Assembly: GCF_900090315.1 (NCBI RefSeq)
Contig: NZ_FMHZ01000002.1
Location: forward strand, 966,001 to 1,030,000
Length of the DNA stretch: 64,000 nucleotides
Direction of reading: 5' to 3'
DNA from: Micromonospora citrea
GTDB lineage: Bacteria > Actinomycetota > Actinomycetes > Mycobacteriales > Micromonosporaceae
Shown: positions 7,777-15,625 of the stretch, one piece after another
Layout of the letters: every line of letters begins with the position of its first letter
How positions within the stretch are numbered: position 1 is the stretch's first letter
Program-made: the position numbers and the translations under genes
The notes under the pieces: model-generated
What the model was told of the DNA's origin: nothing
The model's database searches: none
Seen by the model: only the letters and a program-made list of their open reading frames with translations

Positions 7777-8196
7777 ATGTTCCGCATCGGCGAGGCGGCC
7801 GAGCTGCTGGGAGTCAGCGCCGACACCGTGCGCCGGTGGGTCGACGCCGGACGACTCACCGCCGGCCGCGACGAGCACGGGCACCGGGTGATCGACGGGG
7901 TCGACCTGGCCGCGTTCGCGCGCGCACAGGCGGCCGATCCCGACGAGCGGTCGGACTCGTCCTCGGCCCGCAACCGGCTGCGCGGCATCGTGGTCGACGT
8001 CGTCAAGGACAGGGTCATGGCGCAGGTCGACATCCAGGCCGGGCCGTTCCGGATCGTCTCGCTGATGAGCCGGGAGGCCGTCGACGAGCTGGACCTGCGG
8101 GTCGGCTCGCTGGCCGTGGCGGTGATCAAGTCGACCACGGTGGTGGTGGAGCGGGTCGCCCCGGCGACGGGCTCCCGAGGAAGGCAGGGGTCGTGA
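7777..8196 (+). CDS. HTH (MerR/excisionase-like) plus TOBE (Mop) molybdate-responsive regulator
   Basis: 139 residues with two modules: an N-terminal MerR/excisionase-type winged helix (FRIGEAAELLGVSADTVRRWVDAGRL) and a C-terminal TOBE/Mop domain (NRLRGIVVDVVKDRVMAQVDIQAGPFRIVSLMSREAVDEL) that in ModE and Mop proteins binds molybdate. It overlaps modA (stop TGA within GTGA) and heads the modABC operon, so a molybdate-sensing regulator or Mo-binding protein is likely. It is not homologous in architecture to E. coli ModE (one TOBE, different HTH). GTG 7774 directly before the ATG is an alternative start. Confidence 0.85.
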   Translation: MFRIGEAAELLGVSADTVRRWVDAGRLTAGRDEHGHRVIDGVDLAAFARAQAADPDERSDSSSARNRLRGIVVDVVKDRVMAQVDIQAGPFRIVSLMSREAVDELDLRVGSLAVAVIKSTTVVVERVAPATGSRGRQGS

Positions 8197-9002
8197 GGGC
8201 GGGCCCCTCCGCCGCCGGTCCTCGGCCGCGGCGCGGGCGCCGGCTGCGCGCGGTGGCGGCGGCGGCCGTCCTCGCGGTCCTGGCCGGCTGCGGCAGCGAG
8301 GGCTCCGCCGCCGGTGGCACGGGTGTCGGCGGGACGGTGACCGTGTTCGCCGCGGCCTCGCTCACCGACTCGTTCACCCGGCTCGGCCGGGAGTTCGAGA
8401 CCGCCCACCCGGGCACGACCGTCATCTTCAACTTCGCCGGCAGCTCCGCGCTGGCCGCCCAGATCGGCCAGGGCGCACCCGCCGACGTGTTCGCCTCGGC
8501 GGCGGCGTCGAACATGGCCACCGTCACGCGCGCCGGCGACGCCGACGGCGACCCGGCCGTCGTCGCCCGCAACCAGCTCGTCATCGCCGTGCCGAGGGGC
8601 AACCCGAGGGGCCTCGCCGGGCTGGCCGACCTGGCCCGCCCCGGGCTGACCGTCGCGCTCTGCGCGGAGCAGGTGCCGTGCGGCGCGGCGGCCCGCACCG
8701 CGCTCGACGCGGCCGCGGTCCGCCTCACCCCGGTCACCCTGGAGCAGGACGTCCGGGGCGCGCTGGCCAAGGTACGGCTCGGGGAGGTCGACGCGGCCCT
8801 CGTCTACCGCACCGACGCGCTGGCCGCCGCGACCGACGTGACGGCCGTCGATTTCCCCGAGTCCGCCCGCGCCGTCAACGACTACCCGGTCGTGGTGCTG
8901 CGCGACGCGCCCAACCCGGCCGGCGGGCGGGCCTTCGTCGCGTACGTCCGGGGCGAGCGGGGACGGGCGGCACTCACCGAGGCGGGGTTCCAGGCCCCGT
9001 GA
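8193..9002 (+). CDS. modA: Molybdate ABC transporter substrate-binding lipoprotein ModA
   Basis: 269 residues. Twin-arginine-like basic N-terminus followed by a hydrophobic segment and lipobox LAGC (Cys about residue 33), so it is membrane-anchored outside the cell. The ModA/WtpA fold is shown by TVTVFAAASLTDSFTRLGREFE, FNFAGSSALAAQIGQGAPADVFASA and AALVYRTDA. It captures molybdate or tungstate and hands it to ModB. The GTG start overlaps the upstream regulator's stop; its own stop overlaps modB's GTG, so the four genes are a tightly coupled operon. Confidence 0.95.
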   Translation: MRAGPSAAGPRPRRGRRLRAVAAAAVLAVLAGCGSEGSAAGGTGVGGTVTVFAAASLTDSFTRLGREFETAHPGTTVIFNFAGSSALAAQIGQGAPADVFASAAASNMATVTRAGDADGDPAVVARNQLVIAVPRGNPRGLAGLADLARPGLTVALCAEQVPCGAAARTALDAAAVRLTPVTLEQDVRGALAKVRLGEVDAALVYRTDALAAATDVTAVDFPESARAVNDYPVVVLRDAPNPAGGRAFVAYVRGERGRAALTEAGFQAP

Positions 9003-9814
9003 GGCGTACCGATGGCGTACGCGGCCCGCGCCGGGGCGGCGGGGTGCCCGTCGCGCTGCTGCTGCCGGCCGTGCTCGGTCTGGCGTTCCTCGTCCTGCCG
9101 CTGGTCGGGCTGCTGGCCCGTACGCCGTGGACCACGCTGCCGCAGCGGCTGGCCGAGCCGGGCGTGCTGGCCGCGCTTCGGCTGTCCCTGCTGACCGCCA
9201 CCCTCGCCACGCTGCTCTGCCTGCTGCTCGGGGTGCCGCTGGCCTGGCTGCTGGCCCGCGTCGAGTTCCCCGGCCGGCGCCTGGTACGCGCCCTGGTCAC
9301 CGTGCCGCTGGTGCTGCCGCCCGTGGTCGGCGGGGTGGCGCTGCTGCTGGTCTTCGGCCGGCGGGGCCTGCTCGGCGGCTGGCTCGACGCGACCCTCGGG
9401 ATCTCGCTGCCGTTCACCACCACCGGCGTGGTGCTGGCCGAGGCGTTCGTCGCGATGCCGTTCCTCGTCATCGCCGTCGAGGGTGCGCTACGCGGCGCGG
9501 ACCACCGGTACGAGGAGGCGGCGGCCACCCTCGGCGCCGGCCGGTGGACGACGTTCACCCACGTCACCCTGCCCCTGGTGGCTCCCGGCCTGGCCGCCGG
9601 CGCGGTCCTGTGCTGGGCCCGGGCACTCGGCGAGTTCGGTGCCACCATCACCTTCGCCGGCAACTATCCCGGCCGTACGCAGACCATGCCGCTGGCGGTC
9701 TACCTGGCGCTGGAGACCGACGTGCAGGCCGCCGTGGTGCTCAGCCTCGTACTGCTCACCGTCTCCGTGGTCATCCTGGCCGGGCTGCGCGACCGCTGGA
9801 TCACCAGCCCGTGA
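8999..9814 (+). CDS. modB: Molybdate ABC transporter permease ModB
   Basis: 271 residues, about six membrane segments. The binding-protein-dependent permease EAA loop is EEAAATLGAGRWTTFTHVTLP, followed by GEFGATITFAGN, typical of ModB. The chosen GTG (8999) overlaps the modA stop; it gives a short basic leader before the first membrane helix (VALLLPAVLGLAFLVLPLVGLL). Works with ModA and ModC. Confidence 0.95.
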   Translation: MRRTDGVRGPRRGGGVPVALLLPAVLGLAFLVLPLVGLLARTPWTTLPQRLAEPGVLAALRLSLLTATLATLLCLLLGVPLAWLLARVEFPGRRLVRALVTVPLVLPPVVGGVALLLVFGRRGLLGGWLDATLGISLPFTTTGVVLAEAFVAMPFLVIAVEGALRGADHRYEEAAATLGAGRWTTFTHVTLPLVAPGLAAGAVLCWARALGEFGATITFAGNYPGRTQTMPLAVYLALETDVQAAVVLSLVLLTVSVVILAGLRDRWITSP

Positions 9815-10875
9815 GCGCGCCCCTGCTCGACGCCCACCTCGTCGTGGACCGGGGCGGATTCCGTCTCGACGTACCGTTGCAGGTCGCCGCCGGCGAGGTC
9901 GTCGCGCTGCTCGGCCCCAACGGCGCGGGCAAGACCACGGCACTGCGCGCCCTGGCCGGCCTGCTCCCGCTGACCGCCGGCCACCTCACCCTCGACGGCG
10001 TCGACCTGGACCGGCCGGGGCGGCGCGCCTGGACGCCGACGGAGCGCCGGCCGGTCGGCGTCGTCTTCCAGGACTACCTGCTCTTCCCTCACCTCAGCGC
10101 GTTGGACAACGTGGCGTTCGGGCCACGGCGGCGCGGTGCCGACCGGCGTGCGGCCCGGGAGACCGCCCGCGCCTGGCTCGACCGGGTCGGCCTGGCCGAG
10201 CACGCCCACCGCCGACCCCGGCAGCTCTCGGGCGGGCAGGCGCAGCGGGTCGCACTGGCCCGGGCGCTCGCCGTCGCGCCGACGCTGTTGCTGTTGGACG
10301 AGCCGCTCGCCGCGCTCGACGCCGCCACCCGGCTGGACACCCGCGCCGAGCTGCACCGGCACCTGGCCGCGCACCCGGGCGCCACGCTGCTGGTGACGCA
10401 CGACCCGCTGGACGCCCTGGTGCTGGCCGACCGGCTGGTGATCGTCGAGCGGGGGCGGGTGGTGCAGGAGGGAGACGCGGCCACCGTCACCGCCCGGCCG
10501 CGCACCGACTACGTGGCCCGGCTGGTCGGGCTGAACCTGCACCGGGGCCACGCGGACGGGCACCGCGTCCGCGTCGGCGACGGACTGACCCTCACCGTGG
10601 CCGACCGGCTCGACGGCGAGGCCTTCGTCGCCTTCCGGCCGTCGGCGGTGGCCCTGCACGCAACGCGGCCCGAGGGCAGCCCGCGCAACACCTGGGCGGC
10701 CACCGTGGCCGGGGTGCAGCGGCACGGCGACAACCTGCGGGTGCGGCTGGACGGGCCGATCGGGGTGGCGGCGGACGTCACGCCGGCCGCCGCCGCCCAG
10801 CTCGGGCTGGCTCCGGGGCAGCCGGTCTGGGCCGCCGTCAAGGCGACGGAAACCCACGCATACCCCGCAGGCTGA
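9811..10875 (+). CDS. modC: Molybdate ABC transporter ATP-binding protein ModC
   Basis: 354 residues. Walker A GPNGAGKTT, Q-loop FQDYLLFPHL, signature LSGGQAQR, Walker B LLLLDEPLAALD and H-loop THDPLDAL are intact. A C-terminal TOBE domain (about residues 290-350) is present as in ModC of molybdate importers. GTG start overlaps the modB stop. The operon ends here; 45 bp separate it from the convergent antitoxin-like gene. Confidence 0.95.
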   Translation: MSAPLLDAHLVVDRGGFRLDVPLQVAAGEVVALLGPNGAGKTTALRALAGLLPLTAGHLTLDGVDLDRPGRRAWTPTERRPVGVVFQDYLLFPHLSALDNVAFGPRRRGADRRAARETARAWLDRVGLAEHAHRRPRQLSGGQAQRVALARALAVAPTLLLLDEPLAALDAATRLDTRAELHRHLAAHPGATLLVTHDPLDALVLADRLVIVERGRVVQEGDAATVTARPRTDYVARLVGLNLHRGHADGHRVRVGDGLTLTVADRLDGEAFVAFRPSAVALHATRPEGSPRNTWAATVAGVQRHGDNLRVRLDGPIGVAADVTPAAAAQLGLAPGQPVWAAVKATETHAYPAG

Positions 10876-10920
10876 GCTCGCTGTCCCGGTGGCGGGCGAG
10901 CACCGTCGGGGCGAGTCTCG

Positions 10921-11346
10921 TCAGGGCGTGGGGTCGGCGGCCAGCAGGTCGGCGTGGGCGGCGCGCAGCCGGGCGAGGTCGGGGTCGGTGCCAGGCCGGA
11001 CGCGCCGGTCGAGCTCGGCCCATGCCTCGGCGAGGGCGGCGGTGACCGCGCGCAGCTCGGCGGAGTGTCGCCGGCTGCTCTGCCGGTGCGCCTCGTCGAG
11101 CCGCCTGGCCCAGCCGGCGGTCACGGCGGCGAGCCGGTCCGCGTCGGCGCGGGCCTGGGCGGCCGTGCGGGCGGCGGCGGCCGGCACGATCGCGGCGACC
11201 GGTCGGGGATCGCCGTCACGGGTGACGACGGTGACGGTGTCGGTCAGCTCGGCCAGCGCGACGAGCTGGGTGAACCGCGTGCGCGCCTCGCGCAGCGGCA
11301 CCGAGCGCGGCTGGTCGGTGTGCGGGGTGAGAGCGGGAACGGCCAT
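10921..11346 (-). CDS. Phd/YefM-like antitoxin-domain protein, no adjacent toxin
   Basis: 141 residues. The N-terminal half (SVPLREARTRFTQLVALAELTDTVTVVTRDGDPRPVAAIVP) matches the Phd/YefM antitoxin fold, which usually binds DNA and neutralises a toxin. The C-terminal half (about residues 60-141) is a long Ala/Arg/Glu-rich helix, probably coiled coil, longer than a typical toxin-binding tail. No toxin gene lies next to it: modC is convergent and an RNA ligase is divergent. The start ATG is 163 bp from the divergent RNA ligase, so control of that gene is possible but only inferred. Confidence 0.7.
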   Translation of the reverse strand: MAVPALTPHTDQPRSVPLREARTRFTQLVALAELTDTVTVVTRDGDPRPVAAIVPAAAARTAAQARADADRLAAVTAGWARRLDEAHRQSSRRHSAELRAVTAALAEAWAELDRRVRPGTDPDLARLRAAHADLLAADPTP

Positions 11347-11509
11347 GGATGGATGGTCACCGCCGGGTACGACATTTCCGCCGCCGACGGTCCACCGTGG
11401 ACCGGGAATGCCGAAATTCCGTGATGCGCCCCGTCGCGGACGGATACGCTGCCCGCCCGGCGCCGCCCCGCAGTCGCGGTGCGGCGGAGCTGCCACCCAG
11501 GAGGATGCC

Positions 11510-12295
11510 ATGTCCAGCATCGACGTCCGGACCGTCGACCTGCGGGCGATCAACTCGCTGACCAAGTACCCCTCGATCCCGACCTACCACGCGCTGGACC
11601 CCCGCGACGGCGGGCTGCTGGCGGAGTGCGTCGAGTTCACCGGGCCGGTCACCCTCACCGAGAAGATCGACGGGACGAACGCGCGGATCGTGGTGCTGCC
11701 CGGCGGCGCGTACCTGATCGGCAGCCGGGAAGAGCTGCTGTACGCGCGGGGCGACCTGATCGGCAACCCGGCGCTCGGCATCGTCGACGCGCTGCGCGAC
11801 GTGGCCGAGGCGCTGACCGTCGCCGCGGCCGACGACCGGGTCACGGTCTTCTACCTGGAGGTGTACGGCGGCAGGGTGACCGGCGCTTCCCGGCACTACA
11901 CGGCCAGCCGCCAGGTCGGGCACCGGCTGTTCGACGTGGCGGTGCTGGACGACCCGGCACCGATGCTCGCCTGGCCGGCCCAGCGGATCTCGGCGTGGCG
12001 CGACGGCGGCGGCCAGCGTTTCCTCGGCGAGACCGAACTCGTCGAGCGGGCCGACGCGCTGGGGCTGGCGACGGTGCCCCGGCTCGGCACCGTCGCCGCC
12101 GAGGAACTGCCCCGCGACATCGACAAGGCCCACGCGTTCCTCGTCGACCACCTGCCACGGACCACGGTGGCCCTGGACGGGCCCGCCGGCCCGTCCGAGG
12201 GGCTCGTGCTCCGCGCGGCGGACCGCTCGGCGATCGCCAAGGCACGGTTCCAGGACTACGAGCGCACGCTGAAGCGCCGCGAGCGCCGACGCTGA
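11510..12295 (+). CDS. Rnl2-like RNA ligase family protein
   Basis: 261 residues. Nucleotidyl-transferase motifs in order: motif I EKIDGTN with the adenylated lysine at K52, FYLEVYGG (motif III), EGLVLR (motif IV, about residue 228) and IAKARFQDY (motif V). This matches ATP-dependent RNA ligases of the T4 Rnl2 group, which seal 3'-OH/5'-phosphate breaks. The ribosome site AGGAGG at 11499-11504 fixes ATG 11510. The protein lacks the extra C-terminal domain of T4 Rnl2, as do other short bacterial relatives. No partner kinase/phosphatase is nearby, but kptA lies 10 kb away. Confidence 0.88.
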   Translation: MSSIDVRTVDLRAINSLTKYPSIPTYHALDPRDGGLLAECVEFTGPVTLTEKIDGTNARIVVLPGGAYLIGSREELLYARGDLIGNPALGIVDALRDVAEALTVAAADDRVTVFYLEVYGGRVTGASRHYTASRQVGHRLFDVAVLDDPAPMLAWPAQRISAWRDGGGQRFLGETELVERADALGLATVPRLGTVAAEELPRDIDKAHAFLVDHLPRTTVALDGPAGPSEGLVLRAADRSAIAKARFQDYERTLKRRERRR

Positions 12296-12335
12296 CGCCC
12301 GCCACGCGGGCCGCGTGCCCGATCCGGGACCACTG

Positions 12336-12361
12336 CTCGGCCCGGGCCGGCCCGGGCCGAG
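12336..12361 (+). terminator. Perfect 26-bp palindrome, terminator candidate
   Basis: CTCGGCCCGGG and its complement flank a CCGG loop, 40 bp after the RNA ligase stop. The high GC and position suggest a terminator; no U-run is present. Confidence 0.5.
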
Positions 12362-12417
12362 GCGATCCGAACGAGGCGGACCAGGGTCGGAGCAGACCCT
12401 GCCAGGAGCCAGGGTCC

Positions 12418-12566
12418 AGGGGCCGAGGCGGGCCCAGGCGAGGCGGGGGCGGGCCCAGGCGAGGCGGGCCGAGGCGGGGGCGGGCCGAGGCGGGGGCGAG
12501 GCCAGGGCGGAGGTGAGGCGGGAGGCGGAATTGAGGGCGGAGGCGGGGCGGGAAGGGCGACGGGGA
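12418..12566 (+). repeat. G-rich purine-biased imperfect repeats (G-quadruplex-prone)
   Basis: Units such as GGCCCAGGCGAGGCGGGGGC recur irregularly; the + strand carries many runs of three to five G. It fills most of the 364-bp gap between the RNA ligase and the chitinase and ends just upstream of the chitinase promoter. Open frames crossing it have no protein-like composition. Confidence 0.75.
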
Positions 12567-12585
12567 CCGATTCGGCCCGCACGCC

Positions 12586-12618
12586 TGGACAACTACAGTT
12601 AACAATCCTAATAATTGT
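12586..12618 (+). promoter_or_regulatory. Chitinase promoter with overlapping inverted repeat
   Basis: TGGACA (12586-12591), 17 nt, TAATAA (12609-12614) gives a good vegetative promoter. The -10 is overlapped by ACAAT-N7-ATTGT (12602-12618), a perfect 5-bp dyad suited to a repressor. A CCGTCG-ATC-CGACGG hairpin follows in the leader (12623-12637). The DasR-type dre motif known from Streptomyces chitinase genes was not seen. Confidence 0.55.
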
Positions 12619-12659
12619 GCATCCGTCGATCCGACGGCCCCTCGTACCGGGAGGTCCGG

Positions 12660-14204
12660 ATGCGCCGCCCCGCCCGAAGACTGCTGCTGGCCGCCGTCGC
12701 GGCCCTAGCCACCGCCACCGCCACGACCCTCGTCCTCGCCGCGCCGGCACGCGCCGCCGGCCCGACCGCCACCTTTGTCAAGACCGCCGACTGGGGCACC
12801 GGGTGGGAGGGGCGCTACACCGTCACCAACGGCGGCTCGTCGACCATCACCGGCTGGCAGGTCGCCTTCACCCTGCCGACGGGCACCACGCTCGGCTCGT
12901 ACTGGGACGCCACGGTGACCAGCGTCGGCCAGCGGCACACGTTCACCAACCGCTCGTGGAACGGCACCGTCACCCCCGGCGCATCGGTGTCCTTCGGCTT
13001 CCTGGCCACCGGCTCCGGCTCCCCCACCGACTGCACGCTCAACGGCGCACCCTGCCTCGGCGGCACACCCACCGCGCCGCCGACCACCGCACCACCGACC
13101 ACCGCACCACCGACCACCGCGCCGCCGACCACCGCACCACCGACCACTCCGCCGCCCACCACTCCCCCGACCGGCGGGCTGCCCCGGCACACGCTGATCG
13201 GCTACCTGCACGCCAGCTTCGCCAACGGCTCGGGCTACCTGCGGATGGCCGACGTGCCGGCCGACTGGGACATCGTCAACCTCGCCTTCGGCGAGCCCAC
13301 CACGGCGACCTCGGGCGACATCCGGTTCCAACTCTGCCCGCCCGCCGAGTGCCCCGGCGTCGAGACCGAGGCCGAGTTCGTCGCGGCGATCCGCGCCAGG
13401 CAGGCGCAGGGCAAGAAGGTGCTGCTCTCCATCGGCGGGCAGAACGGCCAGGTCCAGCTCACCACGACCGCCGCGCGGGACACCTTCGTCCGGTCGGTGT
13501 CGGCCGTCATCGACCGGTACGGTCTGAACGGGCTGGACATCGACTTCGAGGGGCACTCGCTCTACCTGGACGCCGGCGACACCGACTTCCGCAACCCGAC
13601 CACGCCGGTGGTCGTCAACCTGATCTCCGCGATCCGCACCCTCAAGCAGCGGTACGGGGCCGGCTTCGTGCTCACCATGGCGCCGGAGACGTTCTTCGTC
13701 CAGCTCGGCTACCAGTTCTACGGCTCGGGGCCGTGGGGCGGGCAGGACCCGCGCGCCGGGTCGTACCTGCCGGTGATCCACGCGCTGCGCGACGACATCA
13801 CCGTGCTGCACGTGCAGGACTACAACTCCGGGCCGATCATGGGCCTCGACAACCAGTACCACACCATGGGCAGCGCGGACTTCCACATCGCGATGACGGA
13901 CATGCTGCTGGCCGGCTTCCCGGTCGCCGGCAACCCCGACCGGTTCTTTCCGCCGCTGCGCGAGGACCAGGTCGCCTTCGGCGCGCCCTCCTCGCCCAGC
14001 GCGGGCAACGGGTACCTCGCCCCTGCCGGGGTGCAGGCCGCGGTGACCTGCCTCGTGCACGGGCAGGGCTGCGGGTCGTACGCGCCGCGCAGCGGCACCA
14101 ACCCGGCGTTCCGAGGGCTGATGACCTGGTCGATCAACTGGGACCGGTTCTACGCCTGGGAGTTCCGCCTGCACCACGGCCCGTTCCTGCGGTCGCTGCC
14201 CTGA
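12660..14204 (+). CDS. Secreted chitinase: CBM2 plus GH18
   Basis: 514 residues. Signal peptide about 1-35 (RRLLLAAVAALATATATTLVL, cleavage near ARAAG), CBM2 cellulose/chitin-binding module about 36-135, a Pro-Thr linker about 137-170 built from 15-bp DNA repeats, then a GH18 catalytic domain to the end. The catalytic signature is NGLDIDFEG with the acid/base Glu at about residue 297; the usual leading Asp of DGxDxDxE is Asn here. Secreted chitin hydrolysis is expected. ATG 12660 has GGGAGG at good distance. A strong hairpin follows the stop. Confidence 0.95.
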   Translation: MRRPARRLLLAAVAALATATATTLVLAAPARAAGPTATFVKTADWGTGWEGRYTVTNGGSSTITGWQVAFTLPTGTTLGSYWDATVTSVGQRHTFTNRSWNGTVTPGASVSFGFLATGSGSPTDCTLNGAPCLGGTPTAPPTTAPPTTAPPTTAPPTTAPPTTPPPTTPPTGGLPRHTLIGYLHASFANGSGYLRMADVPADWDIVNLAFGEPTTATSGDIRFQLCPPAECPGVETEAEFVAAIRARQAQGKKVLLSIGGQNGQVQLTTTAARDTFVRSVSAVIDRYGLNGLDIDFEGHSLYLDAGDTDFRNPTTPVVVNLISAIRTLKQRYGAGFVLTMAPETFFVQLGYQFYGSGPWGGQDPRAGSYLPVIHALRDDITVLHVQDYNSGPIMGLDNQYHTMGSADFHIAMTDMLLAGFPVAGNPDRFFPPLREDQVAFGAPSSPSAGNGYLAPAGVQAAVTCLVHGQGCGSYAPRSGTNPAFRGLMTWSINWDRFYAWEFRLHHGPFLRSLP

Positions 14205-14208
14205 CCCT

Positions 14209-14244
14209 GCCGGCGTCGTCCGGACGCACCCGGACGACGCCGGC
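14209..14244 (+). terminator. Stem-loop terminator after chitinase
   Basis: 15-bp perfect stem (14209-14223 with 14230-14244), 6-nt loop ACGCAC, 4 bp after the stop codon. Confidence 0.75.
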
Positions 14245-14383
14245 GCCACGCGGTCGCCCGCCGGCCGGAAGCGCGCGCCGGCCCCGCCGCAACCCGCCCC
14301 CGAGGGTGAACTGCGTCCGTCCGGCCTGGTCCAGCGGCTGATCACAGCTTGCCACGGGACGGCTGCCGCCCGACCCTCAGCCG

Positions 14384-14415
14384 CTATACACGCCAGGTAT
14401 ACGCGATGTGTATAG
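14384..14415. promoter_or_regulatory. PadR operator overlapping the promoter
   Basis: Outer arms CTATACAC (14384-14391) and GTGTATAG (14408-14415) are perfectly complementary; between them, 5 nt from each arm, lies the palindrome GTATAC (14397-14402). The right arm supplies a TATAGT -10. Spacing and ATAC/GTAT content are those of PadR operators, so autoregulation of the padR-ABC operon is strongly suggested. Confidence 0.8.
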
Positions 14416-14423
14416 TCGCGGCC

Positions 14424-14948
14424 ATGTCGATCGGACAGACCTTCCTCGGCCTCCTGGAGGCCACCCCACGCCACGGCTACGACATCAAACGCCTCTACGA
14501 CGAGCGCTTCGGCCACGCCCGGCCGCTCGCGTACGGGCAGGTCTACGCCACCCTCTCCCGACTGCTGCGCAGCGGCCTGGTCGAGGTGGAGGCGGTCGAG
14601 CCCGGCGAGGGCCCGGAGCGCAAGCGGTACGCGATCACCGACGCCGGCGTCACCGACGTGGAGCAGTGGCTGGCCCGCGCGGAGAAGCCCGAGCCGTACC
14701 TGCAGAGCGTCCTCTACACCAAGGTGGTGCTGGCCCTGCTCACCGGCCGCTCCGCCGCCGACCTGCTCGACGTGCAGCGCGGCGAGCACCTGCGGATGAT
14801 GCGCGAGCTGACCCGCCGCAAGCGCGACGGCGACCTCGCCGAGCAGCTCATCTGCGACCACGCCCTGTTCCACCTCGAGGCCGACCTGCGCTGGCTGGAG
14901 CTGACCGCCGCCCGCCTCGACGAGCTCGCCGCGACGGTGCGGTCGTGA
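14424..14948 (+). CDS. PadR-family transcriptional regulator
   Basis: 174 residues. N-terminal winged helix GQTFLGLLEATPRHGYDIKRLYDERFG...YGQVYATLSRLLRSGLVEVE, then a Vir-type C-terminal dimerisation helix domain (about residues 90-170). PadR proteins usually repress a linked transporter until a ligand binds. ATG 14424 directly follows the symmetric operator. Its stop overlaps the ABC ATPase start (GTGA), so the three genes form one operon. Confidence 0.92.
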   Translation: MSIGQTFLGLLEATPRHGYDIKRLYDERFGHARPLAYGQVYATLSRLLRSGLVEVEAVEPGEGPERKRYAITDAGVTDVEQWLARAEKPEPYLQSVLYTKVVLALLTGRSAADLLDVQRGEHLRMMRELTRRKRDGDLAEQLICDHALFHLEADLRWLELTAARLDELAATVRS

Positions 14949-15625
14949 ACGCGCCGCTGCTGGTCGCCGAGGACCTGCACCGCAGCTTCGGCCCGACCCG
15001 GGCGCTCGCCGGCGCCAGCCTGCGCGTGCACCCCGGCGAGGTGCTGGCCGTCATGGGCTCCTCGGGCTCCGGCAAGTCCACCCTGCTGCACTGTCTCGCC
15101 GGCATCGTCCGGCCCGACTCCGGCCGCGTGCTCTACGCCGGCCGTGACCTGGCCGCTTCCACCGACGCCGAGCGCAGCGCGCTGCGCCGCGAGGAGTTCG
15201 GTTTCGTCTTCCAGTTCGGCCAGCTCGTGCCCGAACTGACCTGCCTGGAGAACGTGGCGCTGCCGCTGCGGCTGGACCGGGTCGGCCGGCGCGAGGCCGA
15301 GCGGCGGGCCGCCGAGTGGCTGGACCGCCTGGAGGTCGCCGAGGTGGCCGGCAAGCGGCCCGGCGAGGTCTCAGGCGGGCAGGGGCAGCGGGTGGCGGTC
15401 GCCCGGGCGCTGGTCACCCGCCCCCGGGTGGTCTTCGCCGACGAGCCGACCGGCGCGCTCGACTCGCTCAACGGCGAGCGGGTGATGCGGCTGCTCACGG
15501 GCGCCGCCCGGGAGACCGGCGCGGCCGTGGTGCTGGTGACGCACGAGGCGCGCGTGGCCGCGTACTCCGATCGGGAGGTGGTGGTGCGCGACGGCCGCAC
15601 CCGCGACCTGGAGGTCGCCGCGTGA
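14945..15625 (+). CDS. ABC transporter ATP-binding protein (MacB/LolD type)
   Basis: 226 residues. Walker A GSSGSGKST, signature VSGGQGQR (first Leu replaced by Val), Walker B VVFADEPTGALD and H-loop THEARVA. The DEPTGALD/S pattern is that of MacB/LolD/FtsE-like ATPases, which energise FtsX-fold permeases by mechanotransmission. It overlaps the regulator upstream and the permease downstream. Confidence 0.93.
   Translation: MNAPLLVAEDLHRSFGPTRALAGASLRVHPGEVLAVMGSSGSGKSTLLHCLAGIVRPDSGRVLYAGRDLAASTDAERSALRREEFGFVFQFGQLVPELTCLENVALPLRLDRVGRREAERRAAEWLDRLEVAEVAGKRPGEVSGGQGQRVAVARALVTRPRVVFADEPTGALDSLNGERVMRLLTGAARETGAAVVLVTHEARVAAYSDREVVVRDGRTRDLEVAA

Noticed and set aside
12300..12605. Small genes in the RNA ligase-chitinase gap
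   Set aside because: Open frames merely follow the G-rich repeat and lack ribosome sites and protein-like composition.
12586..12640. DasR dre site at the chitinase promoter
   Set aside because: No ACTGGTCTAGACCAGT-like sequence; the dyad present has different arms.
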